Source of the DNA: Streptomyces tagetis
Lineage (GTDB): Bacteria; Actinomycetota; Actinomycetes; Streptomycetales; Streptomycetaceae
Assembly: GCF_018069565.1 (NCBI RefSeq)
Contig: NZ_JAGPNL010000002.1
Span: forward strand, 62,001-126,000
DNA length: 64,000 nucleotides
Reading direction: 5' to 3'
Shown: piece by piece, positions 62,431 through 64,000 of the stretch
Numbering within the stretch: the first letter of the stretch is position 1
Layout of the letters: each line of letters starts with the position of its first letter
Made by a program: the position numbers and the translations under genes
The notes under the pieces: model-generated
Databases searched by the model: none
The model's input: the letters and a program-made list of their open reading frames with translations, nothing else
What the model was told of the DNA's origin: nothing

Positions 62431-63114
62431 TCAGTCGACATAGGTCAGGCCCAGCTCGGCCAGGGGGCCGCGCATCGCGTACAGGTCGAGGCCCAGCTCA
62501 CCGGCGCGGAACCGGGCCCGCTTGCCCTCTTCGGCGGCCTCACGCCTGGCGGCGGCCTCGGCGACCTCGGCGGCCCGCGCGGCCGGGACGACCACCACGC
62601 CGTCGGCGTCGGCGACGACCACGTCACCGGGGTTGACCAGCGCGTTGGCGACGACGACGGGGACGTTGACCGAGCCGAGGGTGGCCTTGACGGTGCCCTT
62701 GGCGCTGATGGCGCGGGAGAAGACGGGGAAGTCCATCCGGCGCAGGTCGTCCACGTCGCGGCAGCCGCCGTCGATGACCAGGCCCCGGGCGCCGCGGGCG
62801 CGCAGCGAGGTGGCGAGCAGCTCGCCGAAGAAGCCGTCCTCGCTCTCGGTGGTGCAGCCGGCGATCACGACGTCGCCCTCCCGCACCTGCTCGGCGGCGA
62901 CGTGCAGCATCCAGTTGTCGCCGGGCTGAAGCAGCACGGTCACGGCGGTGCCGCAGAGCTTCGCGCCCTCGTAGACGGGCCGGATGTAGGGGCGCATCAG
63001 GCCGAGGCGGCCCATGGCCTCGTGCACGGTGGCGACCCCGAACTCCGACAGGGCCTCGACGGCGGCGCGGTCGGCGCGTTCGATGGTCCGGTGGACGACT
63101 CCGAGGTGGTGCAT
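62431..63114 (-). CDS. ligK: 4-carboxy-4-hydroxy-2-oxoadipate aldolase (RraA-like)
   Basis: A 227-residue class II pyruvate aldolase with an RraA-like fold. It has [26 protein letters not shown], the active-site [20 protein letters not shown], and [18 protein letters not shown]. LigK splits 4-carboxy-4-hydroxy-2-oxoadipate into pyruvate and oxaloacetate. ATG at 63114 with AAGGAG upstream. The leader carries a 9-bp tandem repeat array. Confidence 0.87.
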   Translation of the reverse strand: MHHLGVVHRTIERADRAAVEALSEFGVATVHEAMGRLGLMRPYIRPVYEGAKLCGTAVTVLLQPGDNWMLHVAAEQVREGDVVIAGCTTESEDGFFGELLATSLRARGARGLVIDGGCRDVDDLRRMDFPVFSRAISAKGTVKATLGSVNVPVVVANALVNPGDVVVADADGVVVVPAARAAEVAEAAARREAAEEGKRARFRAGELGLDLYAMRGPLAELGLTYVD

Positions 63115-63128
63115 GGTGAGGCTCCTTG

Positions 63129-63200
63129 TTCTTGTCGTTCTTGTCGTTCTTATCGTTCTTAACGTTCTTGGCTTTTTTGTCGTTCTTGGCGTTCTTGGCG
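63129..63200. repeat. 9-bp x8 tandem repeat in the ligK leader
   Basis: Eight head-to-tail variants of TTCTTGTCG (minus strand CGACAAGAA) occupy 72 bases between the LigJ and LigK genes, ending about 15 bases before the ligK start. They are much less GC-rich than the surroundings. On the minus strand one frame reads as a Lys/Asn-rich repeat. Confidence 0.9.
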
Positions 63201-63269
63201 GGACGGGAGCGGCCGGGGGCGGGGGAAGACCGGCGGGGCGCCCGCCTTCCCCCGCGTCGCGGGTGGGGC

Positions 63270-64000
63270 TCAGCGGCCCTGGGCGGTCAGGCGGGCGTCC
63301 AGGAGCGGGAAGACCCGCCGGGCGTTGCCCTCCTGGAGGGCCGACAGGTCCTCGGCGGACAGGCCCGCGTTCTTGACGTAGCGGTAGGTGTCGTCGAAGT
63401 AGTGACCGGTGCGCGGGTCGACGCCGCGGACGGCACCGATCATCTCCGAGGCGAACAGGAGGTTGTCGAGGGGGATCACGTCCAGCAGCAGGTCGATGCC
63501 CGGCTGGTGGTAGACACAGGTGTCGAAGAAGACGTTGCGCAGCAGCGACTCCTCCGGGTCGGGCCGGTCGAGCATCTGCGCCAGACCCCGGAAGCGGCCC
63601 CAGTGGTACGGCACCGCGCCGCCGCCGTGCGGGATGATCAGGCGCAGCTCGGGGAAGTCGGCGAACAGGTCCCCGGCCATGAGCTGCATGAAGGCGGTCG
63701 TGTCGGCGTTGAGGTAGTGCGCCCCGGTGGTGTGGAAGGCCGGGTTGCAGCTCGTGGAGACGTGCACCACGGCCGGTACGTCCAGCTCGACGAGCTTCTC
63801 CCAGACCGGGTACCACGAGCGGTCGGTCAGCGGGGGAGCGGTCCAGTGGCCGCCGCTGGGGTCCGGGTTGAGGTTGACGGTGACGGCACCCAGGTCCCGT
63901 ACGGCCCGTTCGATCTCCGGGACCACGGTGGCCGGGTCCACCCCGGGCGACTGCGGCAGCATCGCCCCGGGGACGAACCGGTCGGGGTACAGCTCGGAGA
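63270..64000 (-). CDS. ligJ: 4-oxalomesaconate hydratase-like amidohydrolase (N-terminus off the right edge)
   Basis: Partial amidohydrolase of at least 243 residues; the frame is open to the right edge (it reads [12 protein letters not shown] before Met 63962). It has [39 protein letters not shown], and [14 protein letters not shown], the plan of LigJ. LigJ hydrates 4-oxalomesaconate to the substrate of LigK. The N-terminal metal-ligand HxH motif lies outside the window. Confidence 0.83.
   Translation of the reverse strand, partial: SELYPDRFVPGAMLPQSPGVDPATVVPEIERAVRDLGAVTVNLNPDPSGGHWTAPPLTDRSWYPVWEKLVELDVPAVVHVSTSCNPAFHTTGAHYLNADTTAFMQLMAGDLFADFPELRLIIPHGGGAVPYHWGRFRGLAQMLDRPDPEESLLRNVFFDTCVYHQPGIDLLLDVIPLDNLLFASEMIGAVRGVDPRTGHYFDDTYRYVKNAGLSAEDLSALQEGNARRVFPLLDARLTAQGR

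Noticed and set aside
1..64000. tRNA/rRNA genes, CRISPR arrays, insertion sequences, phage attachment sites
   Set aside because: None was seen by eye; a dedicated search (tRNAscan, CRISPR finder, ISfinder) was not possible.

Overview
The window is very GC-rich actinobacterial DNA, most like Streptomyces. The signs are strong G/C third-position bias, frequent GTG starts, ATGA/GTGA start-stop overlaps, many TetR regulators, an IdeR/DmdR-type iron box and an ECF42-type sigma factor with its DGPF partner. No tRNA, rRNA, CRISPR array or transposase was seen. One stretch (about 23.8-25.0 kb) is clearly less GC-rich than the rest.

Region 1 (1-18.5 kb) looks like a specialised-metabolite locus. A tightly coupled minus-strand operon (18357 down to 7871, then 7670 to 5853) encodes, in transcription order: a protein with a transglutaminase-like Cys-His-Asp pattern, an AurF-like diiron oxygenase, a small carrier protein, a stand-alone amino acid:carrier-protein ligase, a nitronate-monooxygenase-like flavoenzyme, an alpha/beta hydrolase, a second carrier, a phosphopantetheinyl transferase, a third carrier, a fused class III aminotransferase/acyl-ACP reductase, and two fatty acyl-AMP ligases. 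The simplest reading is activation of a fatty acid on a carrier, reduction to the aldehyde, transamination to a fatty amine, N-oxidation, and joining to a carrier-bound amino acid. This resembles valanimycin/azoxy logic, but with a carrier protein in place of aminoacyl-tRNA. A carbamoyltransferase, an HSL-type esterase and an MMPL exporter lie beside it.

Region 2 (18.5-32.3 kb) holds two MFS exporters (one next to a divergent TetR, one EntS-like behind an iron box), an Imm5-like orphan immunity protein, a VOC protein, a graspetide (ATP-grasp RiPP) cluster tgmABC with a divergent XRE-TPR regulator, a MerR-HEAT/HEAT pair, MgtE and a TetR.

Region 3 (32.4-41.7 kb) has divergently arranged redox genes and regulators: an SMP-30-like lipoprotein and a Baeyer-Villiger monooxygenase around a perfect palindrome, an SDR with a divergent TetR, two paralogous small secreted proteins, and a three-part PNPOx-like/ferredoxin-reductase/2Fe-2S fusion with a divergent TetR.

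Region 4 (42.0-52.9 kb) is an IclR-controlled catabolic operon: substrate-binding protein, IlvD/EDD dehydratase, two permeases, ATPase, alpha/beta hydrolase, FAD oxidoreductase, both aconitase X subunits and an SDR. Its substrate is not obvious.

Region 5 (53-60 kb) has a GntR regulator, the ECF42 sigma/DGPF pair with a candidate promoter, two MDR-family oxidoreductases, an SRAP (YedK-like) protein and a TetR. Region 6 (60-64 kb) has the lower part of the protocatechuate/gallate 4,5-cleavage route (LigJ-, LigK- and LigI-like) plus an aromatic-acid MFS transporter; the LigJ gene runs off the right edge.
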